Below are positions 26,394 through 35,229 of a stretch of 64,000 bases of DNA, piece by piece. The notes under the pieces are model-generated. The model saw nothing but the letters and a program-made list of their open reading frames with translations. It ran no database searches and was not told the DNA's origin. Within the stretch, counting starts at the first letter, position 1, and each line of letters starts with the position of its first letter. The position numbers and the translations under genes were made by a program. Source of the stretch: Ornithinimicrobium humiphilum (GTDB taxonomy: Bacteria > Actinomycetota > Actinomycetes > Actinomycetales > Dermatophilaceae); the NCBI RefSeq assembly GCF_006716885.1, contig NZ_VFPU01000002.1, positions 124,001-188,000 of the forward strand, read 5' to 3'.

Positions 26394-28733
26394 ATGTCGC
26401 ACAAGGACCGGGACGCCGAGCGCGCCGCGCAGCTCCTCGCCGCTCTGGCCCCGGACGGCACGGTGAACCTTCGCCGGCTGCGTTCCTTCGTCCCGGCCGA
26501 GTGGGCGCACAAGACCTCGGTCGGACTCGACGGCGTCATCCGCATCGCCGCCCCGAAGAACGGGTTCATCCGCCTGGAAGCACCCGCGCCCTGTGGTGCG
26601 CACCCGGCCCTGGATGCAGCAGCCGCCTCGGGACCGACCTCGGGACCGGCCTCGGACCCGGACCTCACCACCCCGCCCCTCCGCGAAGTCGTCGCCGACC
26701 AGCTCCGCGAAGGTCTCGAGGAAGGCCTCGAGGCTCTCGCTCCCTCGCTCTCCCGCCAGCCGCTCGCCGGCGAGGAGGCGGTCGGGGCGCTGGAGACCGT
26801 GCACGGGTTGTCCTCGTTGCTCGAGTCGGCTCGTCTCCATGCCGCACGAGAGCTGGCGGCGCGCACCGCCGAGAAGATGCTCCGGGTCAAGGGCGTCACC
26901 TCCCCCGACGAGCTCTCCCCCACCGCCCGTGAGCGCTGGCGTGCCCGCGCCAAGTCCGTCACCGCGGCCGAGCTGGCCACCGCGACCGGGATGGGCCTCG
27001 GGGCGGCACGCACCGTCGTCGCGATCGCCACGGCACCCGACGCGTGCGCGCGCCCGGTCCAGCAGGCTCTCGATGCCGGCATCGCCCGGTGGGAGCTGGT
27101 GGCCGCCTGGTGGCGGCGCTGCACCCACCTGCCGCACGAGTCGGGGGCGGAGATCGCTCGGACGCTCTTCGGCATGGACGTCCCGCTCGGCGAGGTCGCC
27201 CCCGAGCGGCTCACACCCGACGGAGAGCTGTCGACGGCGCCGTGGGCCAAGAAGCAGTTCCTCGACGCCCTGGAGCGCGAGGTGCGCCGCCAGGAAGGGG
27301 CCGACCCGCTGGCGCAGCGGGCCAGGCGGGAGGCGCAGCACCGCTCCCGTGACGCCTATGCGGTCGTCGACGACGACGGCAGCGCCCAACTGGTCGTCAC
27401 GGGTGACGCCGCCTCGGTGACGGCATGCGTCGAGCGCCTGCACACCATCGCTGTCCGAGCCCGCCGCGAGGGCGACCCGCGCGGTGTCCCGGCCCTCCGC
27501 AGCGACGCCGCCCGCGCGCTGCTCCTGCACGGCACCCTGCCCCTGCCCGCCCTGGGCGAGGACGCGGACCTGCTGACGCCCGACGACATCGCCCGTCTCG
27601 TCGACGTCATCTCGGGCACCCCTGCCCACGAGCTGCACGTCGTCGTGCCCTGGGACGTCCTGGCGGGTCATGCCGCGGTCAACGCAGGCGCGCCATCGGA
27701 TGGAGCGGGTGCAGGCCGCGCCAGGCCGTCCGCCACACCGGGCAGCGACGGAGCGGGCAGCTCTGCCTCGGACAGTGACGGCGCGACGGCATCCGCAGAC
27801 CGCGATTCCCCCGACGCCGACGCCGACGCCGACGCCCATCATCTCCCCGGCGTCGCTCGCGTCCTGGCTACGCGGTCGACCTTCCTCACGGCCGACGAGG
27901 TGCGTCGCATCGCAGGTCGCCCCGGCACCACCATCTACCGACTGCTCACCGATCCCGCCGACGGCCGCTGCCTCGAGCGGTCGCTGACGCGATACTCCCC
28001 GGATCGCGCCATGCGCGCGCAGCTGCGGGCGGCCGACGTGATGTCGCGCGCCCCCGGTTCGACCCTCCCGTCCGGCCGCTGCGACCTCGACCACGTCGAG
28101 GAGTACCTGCTTGGCGGCCGCACCACCGAGTCCAACCTGCAGTCGCTCGACCGCACCTGGCACGCCCTCAAGACCGAGAAGTTCTGGGACGCCACGATGG
28201 ACGAGAGCCGCAACGTGACGTGGGAGTCATTCTGGGGCCGGCCGCACCGGACCCGCGTTCACGACTACCGGCAGTACCTCGGCCGGGTCAGACCGCATGA
28301 AGACCCGTCAGTCCCCGCCGCGGCGAGATCTGCCGATGTGCCACCCGGCACCGGGCTCAGCCCTGACGAACGTCGCCACCTGGCGTCCCTGCTGGTCTAC
28401 GCCGCGCTCGCCCACCGCGACCTCGGCGCCCGGCTCGAGGCCGATGACGACGACCCCGAGGCGGGGTCCGACCACGACGTGCGCGACGCCATCTGGCTGC
28501 GTTGCACGAGGCCGGACGGTCGTCGGACCACCGGGCCACGACCCGGGACGCCCTCGCCGGAGACGATGCGGGACCTGGACCCTCGGGCCGTCCTGGACAG
28601 CTCGGACTGGACGACGCTGGGGACCGCGGCGGACGGGGGCGGGGCGCACGACGCCACGCAGCGCGACGGCGCGGACGGGGACGTCGTCGATGGGCGCTGG
28701 GGCAGCCGGCACCCGGGCCCGCCGCCGTTCTGA
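26394..28733 (+). CDS. HNH endonuclease-domain protein (13E12/DUF222-like)
   Basis: The 779-residue protein has a long helical N-terminal region related to DUF222 of the 13E12 repeat family, a low-complexity Asp/Ser/Ala linker (around residues 430-480) and a C-terminal HNH nuclease core: RCDLDHVEEYLLGG, then TESNLQSLDRTWHALKTEKFW. The His, Asn and His needed for metal-dependent cutting are visible. Members are often multicopy in actinobacteria and their function is unproven. The start follows GGGGGTGAG. Control by an SOS box upstream suggests a damage-inducible nuclease. Confidence 0.85.
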   Translation: MSHKDRDAERAAQLLAALAPDGTVNLRRLRSFVPAEWAHKTSVGLDGVIRIAAPKNGFIRLEAPAPCGAHPALDAAAASGPTSGPASDPDLTTPPLREVVADQLREGLEEGLEALAPSLSRQPLAGEEAVGALETVHGLSSLLESARLHAARELAARTAEKMLRVKGVTSPDELSPTARERWRARAKSVTAAELATATGMGLGAARTVVAIATAPDACARPVQQALDAGIARWELVAAWWRRCTHLPHESGAEIARTLFGMDVPLGEVAPERLTPDGELSTAPWAKKQFLDALEREVRRQEGADPLAQRARREAQHRSRDAYAVVDDDGSAQLVVTGDAASVTACVERLHTIAVRARREGDPRGVPALRSDAARALLLHGTLPLPALGEDADLLTPDDIARLVDVISGTPAHELHVVVPWDVLAGHAAVNAGAPSDGAGAGRARPSATPGSDGAGSSASDSDGATASADRDSPDADADADAHHLPGVARVLATRSTFLTADEVRRIAGRPGTTIYRLLTDPADGRCLERSLTRYSPDRAMRAQLRAADVMSRAPGSTLPSGRCDLDHVEEYLLGGRTTESNLQSLDRTWHALKTEKFWDATMDESRNVTWESFWGRPHRTRVHDYRQYLGRVRPHEDPSVPAAARSADVPPGTGLSPDERRHLASLLVYAALAHRDLGARLEADDDDPEAGSDHDVRDAIWLRCTRPDGRRTTGPRPGTPSPETMRDLDPRAVLDSSDWTTLGTAADGGGAHDATQRDGADGDVVDGRWGSRHPGPPPF

Positions 28734-28779
28734 ATCGGCGGTTCGCGTGGGACGGAGCGACCGGCCGGTCCGGGGCCTC

Positions 28780-29901
28780 TCAGATGCTCCAGCCGAGGTA
28801 GGACCCCGTCATCTGCACCGAGCCACCGTCGACCCCCTTGGCGCCCTGGACCAGCGGCTCCCCGATCTCCGGCACGTCGGCGGCGTCGATCACCTCGCCG
28901 ATGGGCCAGGCCTCGATGCCGTGCTCGGCAAGCACACCCATGGCGCGAGGTGCGTTGTGGGCGGAGACGATGGCGACGAAGCCGACACCCATGTTGAGCG
29001 TCTGCTCGAGGTCGGCCTGCGGCACCCGGCCGAGCTCCTGCACCAGCTGGAAGATCGCGGGCGGGGTCCAGTTGCGGTCGACGACGCCGCACAGTCCGCG
29101 CGGCAGCACGCGGGCGAGGTTGGCGGCCAGGCCGCCACCGGTCACGTGAGACAGCGCGTGCAGCCCGACCTGGGCGCGGATGAGCTCCAGCAGCGGCTTG
29201 GTGTAGATCCGCGTCGGCTCGAGGCACTCCTCCCCCAGCGTCCGTCCGAGCTCGTCGACGTGCCGGTCCCAGTCCCAGCCGGCAGCGCCGAAGACCCGCC
29301 GCACCAGCGAGTAGCCGTTGGAGTGCAGCCCGGACGACGGCAGCGCGATGATCACGTCGGTCTTCTCGACCAGGTGCGGGCCCAGGACCTCGCCGTGCTC
29401 GACCACGCCCGTGGCGGCACCGGCGACGTCGTACTCCTCCGGCCCGAGCAGGCCCGGGTGCTCCGCGGTCTCACCACCGACGAGCGCGACGCCCGCCAGC
29501 TCGCAGCCGCGCGCGATGCCCGACACGATCGCGGCGATGCGCTCCGGCACCACCTTCCCGCACGCGATGTAGTCGGTCATGAACAGCGGCTCGGCGCCCG
29601 ACACCACGATGTCGTCGACGACCATGCCGACCAGGTCCTGCCCGATGGTGTCGTGCACGTCCATCGCCTGCGCGATCGCAACCTTGGTCCCCACACCGTC
29701 CGTCGACGTCGCCAGCACCGGCCGCTGCATGCCCTTGAGCACCGACGCGTCGAACATCCCCGCGAAGCCGCCGAGACCCCCCAGCACCTCGGGCCGGGTC
29801 GCACGCCGCACCGACTCCTTCATCAGCTCCACCGCACGGTCCCCGGCGTGGACGTCCACCCCGGCACTGGCGTAGGTGATCGGCTGGTCGGACGCAGTCA
29901 T
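28780..29901 (-). CDS. purM: Phosphoribosylformylglycinamidine cyclo-ligase
   Basis: PurM (AIR synthetase) closes the imidazole ring in purine synthesis using ATP. The 373-residue protein has the full family pattern: ITYASAGVDVHAGD, STDGVGTKVAIAQAM, DDIVVSGAEPLFMTDY, GGETAEHPGL, SSGLHSNGYSLVR and HVTGGGLAANLARVLP. The ATG at 29901 follows a GAGGGA. A TACCCT about 40 nt upstream is a possible -10, so unlike many neighbours it has a leader. It follows purF on the minus strand, but an unrelated gene on the plus strand sits between them. Confidence 0.96.
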   Translation of the reverse strand: MTASDQPITYASAGVDVHAGDRAVELMKESVRRATRPEVLGGLGGFAGMFDASVLKGMQRPVLATSTDGVGTKVAIAQAMDVHDTIGQDLVGMVVDDIVVSGAEPLFMTDYIACGKVVPERIAAIVSGIARGCELAGVALVGGETAEHPGLLGPEEYDVAGAATGVVEHGEVLGPHLVEKTDVIIALPSSGLHSNGYSLVRRVFGAAGWDWDRHVDELGRTLGEECLEPTRIYTKPLLELIRAQVGLHALSHVTGGGLAANLARVLPRGLCGVVDRNWTPPAIFQLVQELGRVPQADLEQTLNMGVGFVAIVSAHNAPRAMGVLAEHGIEAWPIGEVIDAADVPEIGEPLVQGAKGVDGGSVQMTGSYLGWSI

Positions 29902-29991
29902 GAACGTTCCCTCGGTCTGGTGCGGGCGGGCGAGACAAGGGTATGCCGTGCCTTTCGGACGCGAGAAGGCCGAGGGGCGTACGGTCTGAGC

Positions 29992-30633
29992 ATGAGCAGG
30001 CGCGCAGCGCAGAGGGCGTCCGCGACGGCGGCGGTCCTGGCCTCCCTGCTGCTGGCGGGCTGCCAGGGCGACGACGACCCCGACGCCGAGGGCCCCACGC
30101 CGACGGCACCCGCGACCTCGACGTCACCGGGCACCACCGAGACCCCCACCGACGAGACCAGCGACGACACGGAGGAACCCACCGGCTCCTTCCCGCCCTG
30201 GAGGTCCGACCCCTCCGACCAGCCGCCGGCCGACGCGGGTGCCGGTCAGGAGATCACCGACGTGCGCACCGGCCGGCACGACGGCTTCGACCGGGTGGTC
30301 CTCGACCTCACGGGAGACGAGGTCGCGCTGGGCTGGTTCGCCCGCCTCGTGGACGAGCCCGCCGAGGCCGCCTCGGGGCGGCCGGTGGAGGTCGAGGGCG
30401 AGCGCTTCCTTGAGCTCGGCATCGCCGGCATCGACTGGACCACCGAGGCCCCGGAGCGCTACGACGGGTCCACGGTCACGGGGCAGGGCACCGAGGTGGT
30501 GACCGAGGTCGTCCACGGCGTGCTCTTCGAGGGCCAGCAGCAGATCTTCGTCGGGCTGCGGCAGGACACGGAGTATCGCGTCTTCGCGCTCGACGAGCCC
30601 GCGCGGATCGTCATCGACGTCCGCCACCCCTGA
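29992..30633 (+). CDS. AMIN-like domain lipoprotein
   Basis: The 213-residue protein has a lipobox (LLLAGC, Cys24), a Thr/Pro/Glu-rich linker (about 27-75) and a beta-rich domain (about 80-213) with TGRHDGFDRVVLDL and the closing PARIVIDVRHP, as in AMIN-like domains of actinobacterial lipoproteins. AMIN-type domains bind cell-wall polymers; here that is inference. TACGGT at 29980-29985 lies 6 nt before the ATG, so leaderless translation is likely. It is encoded between purM and purF on the opposite strand and ends 4 nt from the end of purF. Confidence 0.85.
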   Translation: MSRRAAQRASATAAVLASLLLAGCQGDDDPDAEGPTPTAPATSTSPGTTETPTDETSDDTEEPTGSFPPWRSDPSDQPPADAGAGQEITDVRTGRHDGFDRVVLDLTGDEVALGWFARLVDEPAEAASGRPVEVEGERFLELGIAGIDWTTEAPERYDGSTVTGQGTEVVTEVVHGVLFEGQQQIFVGLRQDTEYRVFALDEPARIVIDVRHP

Positions 30634-30637
30634 GGGC

Positions 30638-32215
30638 CTACGGCCGACGAACCGCCTCCACGCCACCCGGCGACGCGCTCGTGGGCACGCCCTCGACGTC
30701 GAGCGTCCCCACGTCGGTCGGGTCCGCGCCCGACCGCACGGGGAACTGCAGCTCGAGCACGTCCTTGCCCAGCTTGTCGGCGTCGGGCAGCTCGATCGGG
30801 TACTGGCCCGAGAAGCACGCGGTGCACAGCGTCGACCGCTCCTGCGACGTCGCCTCGATCATGCTGTCCTCGCTGATGTAGCCCAGCGAGTCGGCCCCGA
30901 TGGAGGCGCACACCGCGTCGATCTCGAGGCCGGTCGCGATGAGCTCGGCGCGGGTCGCGAAGTCGATGCCGTAGAAGCAGGGCCAGCGCACCGGCGGCGA
31001 GGAGATGCGCACGTGCACCTCGGCCGCGCCGGCCTCGCGCAGCATCCGCACGAGCGCCCGCTGGGTGTTGCCCCGCACGATCGAGTCGTCCACGACGACG
31101 AGCCGCTTGCCCTTGATGACGTCGCGCAGCGGGTTGAGCTTGAGCCGGATGCCCAGCTGTCGGATCGTCTGGCTCGGCGCGATGAAGGTGCGCCCGACGT
31201 AGGCGTTCTTCACCAGCCCGTGGCCGAACGGGATGCCCGAGGCCTCGGCATAACCGATCGCGGCCGGGGTGCCCGACTCGGGCGTCGGCATGACCAGGTC
31301 GGCCTCGACCGGGTGCTCCAGGGCCAGCCGACGACCCATCTCGACGCGGGCGTCGTAGACCTCGCGGCCGGAGATCGTGGTGTCGGGCCGGGCCAGGTAG
31401 ACCCACTCGAAGACGCAGCGCTTGGGCGCCGGCTCGGCGAAGCGCTGGCTGCGCAGGCCGTTCTCGTCGATCGCGATGAGCTCGCCCGGCTCGACCTCGC
31501 GCACGACGGAGGCGCCGACGATGTCCAGCGCCGCGGTCTCGGAGGCGACCACCCAGCCGCGCTCCAGCCGGCCCAGGACCAGGGGGCGCACGCCCTGCGG
31601 GTCGCGAGCGGCATACAACGTCTGCTCGTCGCAGAAGACCAGGCTGAACGCGCCGCGCAGCAGGGGCAGCACCTCGAGGGCGGCCTGCTCCAGCGGCACG
31701 TCCTCGTCGGCCGTGAGCAGGCCGGTGACGATCGCCGTGTCGGTGGTGTTGCCGCGCGCGACCTCGCCGCGCGAGCCCGACAGGTCGCCGCCGTGCCGCT
31801 GCGCGAGCAGGTCACGCAGCTCGGCGGTGTTGATGAGGTTGCCGTTGTGGGTCAGCGCGACCGTGTGGTCGGCGGTGCCGCCGAGCGTGGGCTGGGCGTT
31901 CTCCCACGAGTTGCGCCCGGTCGTCGAGTAGCGGCAGTGACCGACCGCGAGGTGCCCCTGGAGCGAGGCGAGCGCCGCCTCGTCGAAGACCTGGCTGACC
32001 AGGCCGATGTCCTTGTAGACGACGAGCCGCCGGCCGTCGCTCGTCGCGATGCCGGCCGCCTCCTGCCCGCGGTGCTGCAGGGCGTAGAGGCCGAAGTAGG
32101 CGAGCTTGGCGACCTCCTCGCCGGGCGCCCAGACCCCGAAGACGCCGCAGGCGTCCTGGGGCAGCCGCTCGTCGGGCAGAAGGTCGTGCGAGAGCCGTCC
32201 GTCAGCGCGTGCCAC
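30638..32215 (-). CDS. purF: Amidophosphoribosyltransferase
   Basis: PurF makes phosphoribosylamine from PRPP and glutamine, the first step of purine synthesis. The 525-residue protein has a propeptide of 22 residues before the catalytic Cys23 (DACGVFGVWAP), the glutaminase region (YALQHRGQEAAGIATSDG, GHCRYSTTG), and the PRPP loop VVVDDSIVRGNT. The GTG at 32215 is preferred because GGGAGGA lies 7 nt upstream; the open frame continues 36 codons further without family similarity. C-terminal residues after FPVRSGADPTDVG are variable. Confidence 0.95.
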   Translation of the reverse strand: MARADGRLSHDLLPDERLPQDACGVFGVWAPGEEVAKLAYFGLYALQHRGQEAAGIATSDGRRLVVYKDIGLVSQVFDEAALASLQGHLAVGHCRYSTTGRNSWENAQPTLGGTADHTVALTHNGNLINTAELRDLLAQRHGGDLSGSRGEVARGNTTDTAIVTGLLTADEDVPLEQAALEVLPLLRGAFSLVFCDEQTLYAARDPQGVRPLVLGRLERGWVVASETAALDIVGASVVREVEPGELIAIDENGLRSQRFAEPAPKRCVFEWVYLARPDTTISGREVYDARVEMGRRLALEHPVEADLVMPTPESGTPAAIGYAEASGIPFGHGLVKNAYVGRTFIAPSQTIRQLGIRLKLNPLRDVIKGKRLVVVDDSIVRGNTQRALVRMLREAGAAEVHVRISSPPVRWPCFYGIDFATRAELIATGLEIDAVCASIGADSLGYISEDSMIEATSQERSTLCTACFSGQYPIELPDADKLGKDVLELQFPVRSGADPTDVGTLDVEGVPTSASPGGVEAVRRP

Positions 32216-32297
32216 GGCGCAATCCTCCCACAGCAGGCTGGACCCGCACTCCCGGGAGCACCGGAATGCTGACGCGTCACGTAGCGTTGGCCGCACT

Positions 32298-33029
32298 ATG
32301 CGTATCGACGTCTGGTCCGACATCGCCTGCCCGTGGTGCTACATCGGCAAGCGCCGCCTCGAGTCCGCCCTCGCGAGCTTCCCGCACGCGGACCGGGTCG
32401 AGGTCGTCTGGCACTCCTTCCAGCTCGACCCGACGGCCCCCGTGCCGCCGGTGGAGACCTCCACGTCGGCGCTGGCGCGCAAGTACGGCGGCGGCCCCGA
32501 GCAGATCGCCGCGATGCAGGACCGCGTGAGCAGCCTGGCCGCGGCCGAGGGCCTCGACTACCAGCTCGAGCGCACCCTGCACCTCAACACCCGCGACGCC
32601 CATCGGCTCCTCCACCTGGCCCTCCACGAGGGCGGCCCGGAGCTGCAGGGGCGCCTCAAGGAGGCCCTGCTCGAGGCCTACTTCGTCAGGGCCGGCGACG
32701 TCACCGACGCCGCCCTCCTCGAGGAGATCGCGACCGGCGTCGGCCTCGCGGCCGAGGACGTCCGACGCGTGCTCGCGAGCGACGAGTTCGACGCCGAGGT
32801 CGCGGCCGACATCGACCAGGCCCGGGCCTACGGCGCGAGCGGGGTGCCCTTCTTCGTCGTCGACGAGCGCTACGGCATCTCCGGCGCCCAGCCGACCGAG
32901 GTCTTCGCCGGCGCCCTGGAGCGCGCGTGGTCCGAGCGCACCCCGACCCTCGCGACCGTGCCGGGCGCGGGCGACGCCGACGGCTCGGGGGTATGCGGTC
33001 CCGACGGGTGCGAGGTCCCGCAGGCCTGA
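32298..33029 (+). CDS. DsbA-family (FrnE-like) oxidoreductase
   Basis: The 243-residue protein is a cytosolic thioredoxin-fold protein with an N-terminal CPWCYIGKRRLE active site, a helical insertion typical of FrnE/2-hydroxychromene isomerase-like members, and the cis-Pro loop GASGVPFFVVD. The C-terminal tail has two cysteines (VCGPDGCEVP). It likely acts in thiol-disulfide exchange or isomerisation; the substrate is unknown. The ATG at 32298 is 10 nt after a TAGCGT (32282-32287), so the leader would be only a few bases. It is divergent from purF. Confidence 0.9.
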   Translation: MRIDVWSDIACPWCYIGKRRLESALASFPHADRVEVVWHSFQLDPTAPVPPVETSTSALARKYGGGPEQIAAMQDRVSSLAAAEGLDYQLERTLHLNTRDAHRLLHLALHEGGPELQGRLKEALLEAYFVRAGDVTDAALLEEIATGVGLAAEDVRRVLASDEFDAEVAADIDQARAYGASGVPFFVVDERYGISGAQPTEVFAGALERAWSERTPTLATVPGAGDADGSGVCGPDGCEVPQA

Positions 33030-33110
33030 GGGCTCGACCTCACCCGGGCTCCGCGGATCAGGCGCGCCTAGGCAGCCCGGGCCGTCTGGTGCCTGCCTAC
33101 GTGTGCCTGG

Positions 33111-33377
33111 CTACGTGCGGTCCGAGATCTTGTCGGCGACGAGATAGGCGATCGCCGCCAGCAGCACGCCGAGCAGCAGCCCGACCGAGCCGAGCAGGAT
33201 GATCTCCTGCGTCACCGAGCTGTCGGGGGCGTCGGGGCCGAGCCAGCCGAGCAGGCTCCCCAGCACGTAGCCGACCAGGCCCCCGACCACGAGGAAGCGC
33301 ACGAGGTCAGGCCGCCGCCGCACGGGCACGTGCTCGGGGCCGGGCTCGTTGATGATCTCGATCTCGTCGCGTGCCAC
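33111..33377 (-). CDS. Small two-TM membrane protein
   Basis: The protein has an acidic N-terminus (ARDEIEIINEPGPEH) and two hydrophobic segments separated by a short loop (GWLGPDAPDSSV). The GTG at 33377 gives 88 residues. In-frame GTGs at 33395 and 33425 would add 6 or 16 residues without helping any recognisable feature. The family resembles small DUF-type integral membrane proteins of actinobacteria, function unknown. It converges on the DsbA-like gene. Confidence 0.65.
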   Translation of the reverse strand: MARDEIEIINEPGPEHVPVRRRPDLVRFLVVGGLVGYVLGSLLGWLGPDAPDSSVTQEIILLGSVGLLLGVLLAAIAYLVADKISDRT

Positions 33378-33447
33378 CCGTCCAGTGTCGCTCACCCGCG
33401 CCGGGCGGGCGGGCGGCGGGGTCACGGCGCGCGGGACGGCTGCAGCG

Positions 33448-33813
33448 TCACACCAGCGGCAGGTATGCCGTCAGGTCGGCCCGGGTGCCCGACGCACGGA
33501 CGGCGCCGCTCGCCACGGCCTCGGCCCACGGCATACGCCCGGTGGCGAGCGCCAGCCAGGTCGCGGGGTCGGTCTCGACGACGTTCGGCGGCGTGCCGCG
33601 GGTGTGCCGCGGTCCCTCGACGCACTGGACCGCGACGAAGGGCGGGACCCGGACCTCGACGGACCGGCCAGGGGCCCGGACGGCGAGCTCCTCGGCCAGG
33701 TAGCGCACGGCGGTCGCCAGCGTCCTCCGGTCGACCTCGCCCTCGGGCGCGGCGAGCCAGGCCGCGAGGGCCTGCTCCCCGGCGGCGGGGTCGGTGCGGC
33801 GGCGGGGCGGCAC
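33448..33813 (-). CDS. Bacterial sterol-carrier-protein-like protein
   Basis: The 121-residue protein has the SCP-like pattern of small actinobacterial proteins: an N-terminal DPAAGEQALAAWL helix, REL-type helices, VEVRVPPFVAVQCVEGPRHTRGTPPNVVETDPATWLALA and a final beta strand. This fold forms a hydrophobic pocket. No ligand is known. The start codon lies 3 nt after the arginine deiminase stop, so it is almost certainly co-translated with arcA, an odd pairing with no obvious biochemical logic. Confidence 0.8.
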   Translation of the reverse strand: MPPRRRTDPAAGEQALAAWLAAPEGEVDRRTLATAVRYLAEELAVRAPGRSVEVRVPPFVAVQCVEGPRHTRGTPPNVVETDPATWLALATGRMPWAEAVASGAVRASGTRADLTAYLPLV

Positions 33814-33816
33814 GCC

Positions 33817-35052
33817 TCAGCCCAGCGGGTCGCGCTCGACCGGGCAGGACATGCAGCGCGGTCCGCCCCGGCCGCGGCCGAGCTCGGAGCCGGAGATCTC
33901 CAGCACCTCCACGCCCTGGGCGCGCAGGTAGTCGTTGGTCACGGTGTTGCGCTCGTAGCCCACGACCACGCCGGGCTCCAGCGCGAGCACGTTGCACCCG
34001 TCGTCCCACTGCTCGCGCGCGGCAGCGCGCGGGTCCTGGTCGGCGGCGAGCACCCGCAACCGCGGGACGCCCAGCGCGTGGCCGATGACCTTCATCATGT
34101 CCTCGGGCGCGTGGCGCTCCACGACCACGTCGAGCTCGCCGTCGCGCTCGTCGCCGGCGGTCAGGGTCCAGGAGGGCAGGTCGGGCAGGCCGAGATAGCG
34201 CGTGAAGGTCTCCTCGTCGATCATCGTCATGACGGTGTCGAGATGCATGACCGCGCGCGCCTTGGGCATGTCGAGCGCGATGACGCGGGTGACCTCGCCG
34301 TCGGCGAGCAGCGCGCGGGCCAGCCGCTCCACGCCCATCGCGGTGGTCCGCTCCGACAGGCCCACGAGCACGACGCCCCTGCCCAGCACGAGGATGTCGC
34401 CGCCCTCGGCGGTCGCGGGCCCGTCGTCGATGCCCTCGGTCCACCAGCGCACGCCGGCGTCGGCGAAGAGCGGGTGGTAGCGGTAGATGGCGGCGTAGTG
34501 CACGGTCTCGCGACGACGCGCCTTCTTGTGCATGGCGTTGACGGCGACCCCGCCGTGCACCCACGCGGACGTGTCCCGGGTGAAGAGGTGGTTGGGCAGC
34601 GGCGCCAGCACCGCGTCGTGCAGGTCCAGCTGCTCGATCGTCAGCGACTGCGGATGGGGTATGCGGTCCAGCACCTCGGCCTTGGTGATCCCGCCGACCA
34701 GGTGGCGGGCCAGCTCGTCGTCGCCCATGCCGTCGAACATCGACCGCAGCTCCTCGGCGCCCAGGGGCCCGACGTGCCGCTCGTCGAGGGAGTGCTCCAG
34801 CACGTGGCGGCGGGCCTCGGGCACGGCGAGCGTCTCGCGCAGCAGCTGGTCGAAGTGGTGGACGACGATCCCGCGCTGCTCCATGACCTCGACGAAGTGG
34901 TCGTGCTCCTCCTGAGCCTTCTCGACCCAGAGGATCTCGTCGAAGAGGTACTGATCCTTGTTGTCGGGGGTCAGCCGGTGCATCTCCAGGCCGGGTCGGT
35001 GCACGATGACCTGACGCAGGCGGCCCACCTCGGAGCCCACGTGGAACGGCAT
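33817..35052 (-). CDS. arcA: Arginine deiminase
   Basis: ArcA hydrolyses arginine to citrulline and ammonia. The 411-residue protein matches the usual length. Motifs are [62 protein letters not shown] (catalytic Cys in RCM) and DPLG at the end. The ATG at 35052 is chosen because GGAGGAGGA ends 5 nt before it; the track of open codons runs 14 residues further upstream. Neither ornithine carbamoyltransferase nor carbamate kinase nor an antiporter is nearby, so a full energy-yielding pathway is not encoded here. Confidence 0.95.
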   Translation of the reverse strand: MPFHVGSEVGRLRQVIVHRPGLEMHRLTPDNKDQYLFDEILWVEKAQEEHDHFVEVMEQRGIVVHHFDQLLRETLAVPEARRHVLEHSLDERHVGPLGAEELRSMFDGMGDDELARHLVGGITKAEVLDRIPHPQSLTIEQLDLHDAVLAPLPNHLFTRDTSAWVHGGVAVNAMHKKARRRETVHYAAIYRYHPLFADAGVRWWTEGIDDGPATAEGGDILVLGRGVVLVGLSERTTAMGVERLARALLADGEVTRVIALDMPKARAVMHLDTVMTMIDEETFTRYLGLPDLPSWTLTAGDERDGELDVVVERHAPEDMMKVIGHALGVPRLRVLAADQDPRAAAREQWDDGCNVLALEPGVVVGYERNTVTNDYLRAQGVEVLEISGSELGRGRGGPRCMSCPVERDPLG

Positions 35053-35229
35053 ACCGTCCTCCTCCACTGACGTCGTCGACCCGTCGCGGCGCATGCGGCG
35101 GGAGACTCATCGTTGCACGTCGCAGGCCAGGCGAGGGGCCGTTCTGACCAGACGGACCAGCACTTCGCCCAAAGACTGAGCAGTCCGTCCAGCGCGCTGA
35201 CCTCTTCGTCGGGCTGGTTGGATGGACCC

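Noticed and set aside
32216..32323. purF start at an ATG 36 codons upstream
   Set aside because: The added residues are not part of the PurF family, and GGGAGGA at the right distance supports the GTG at 32215.
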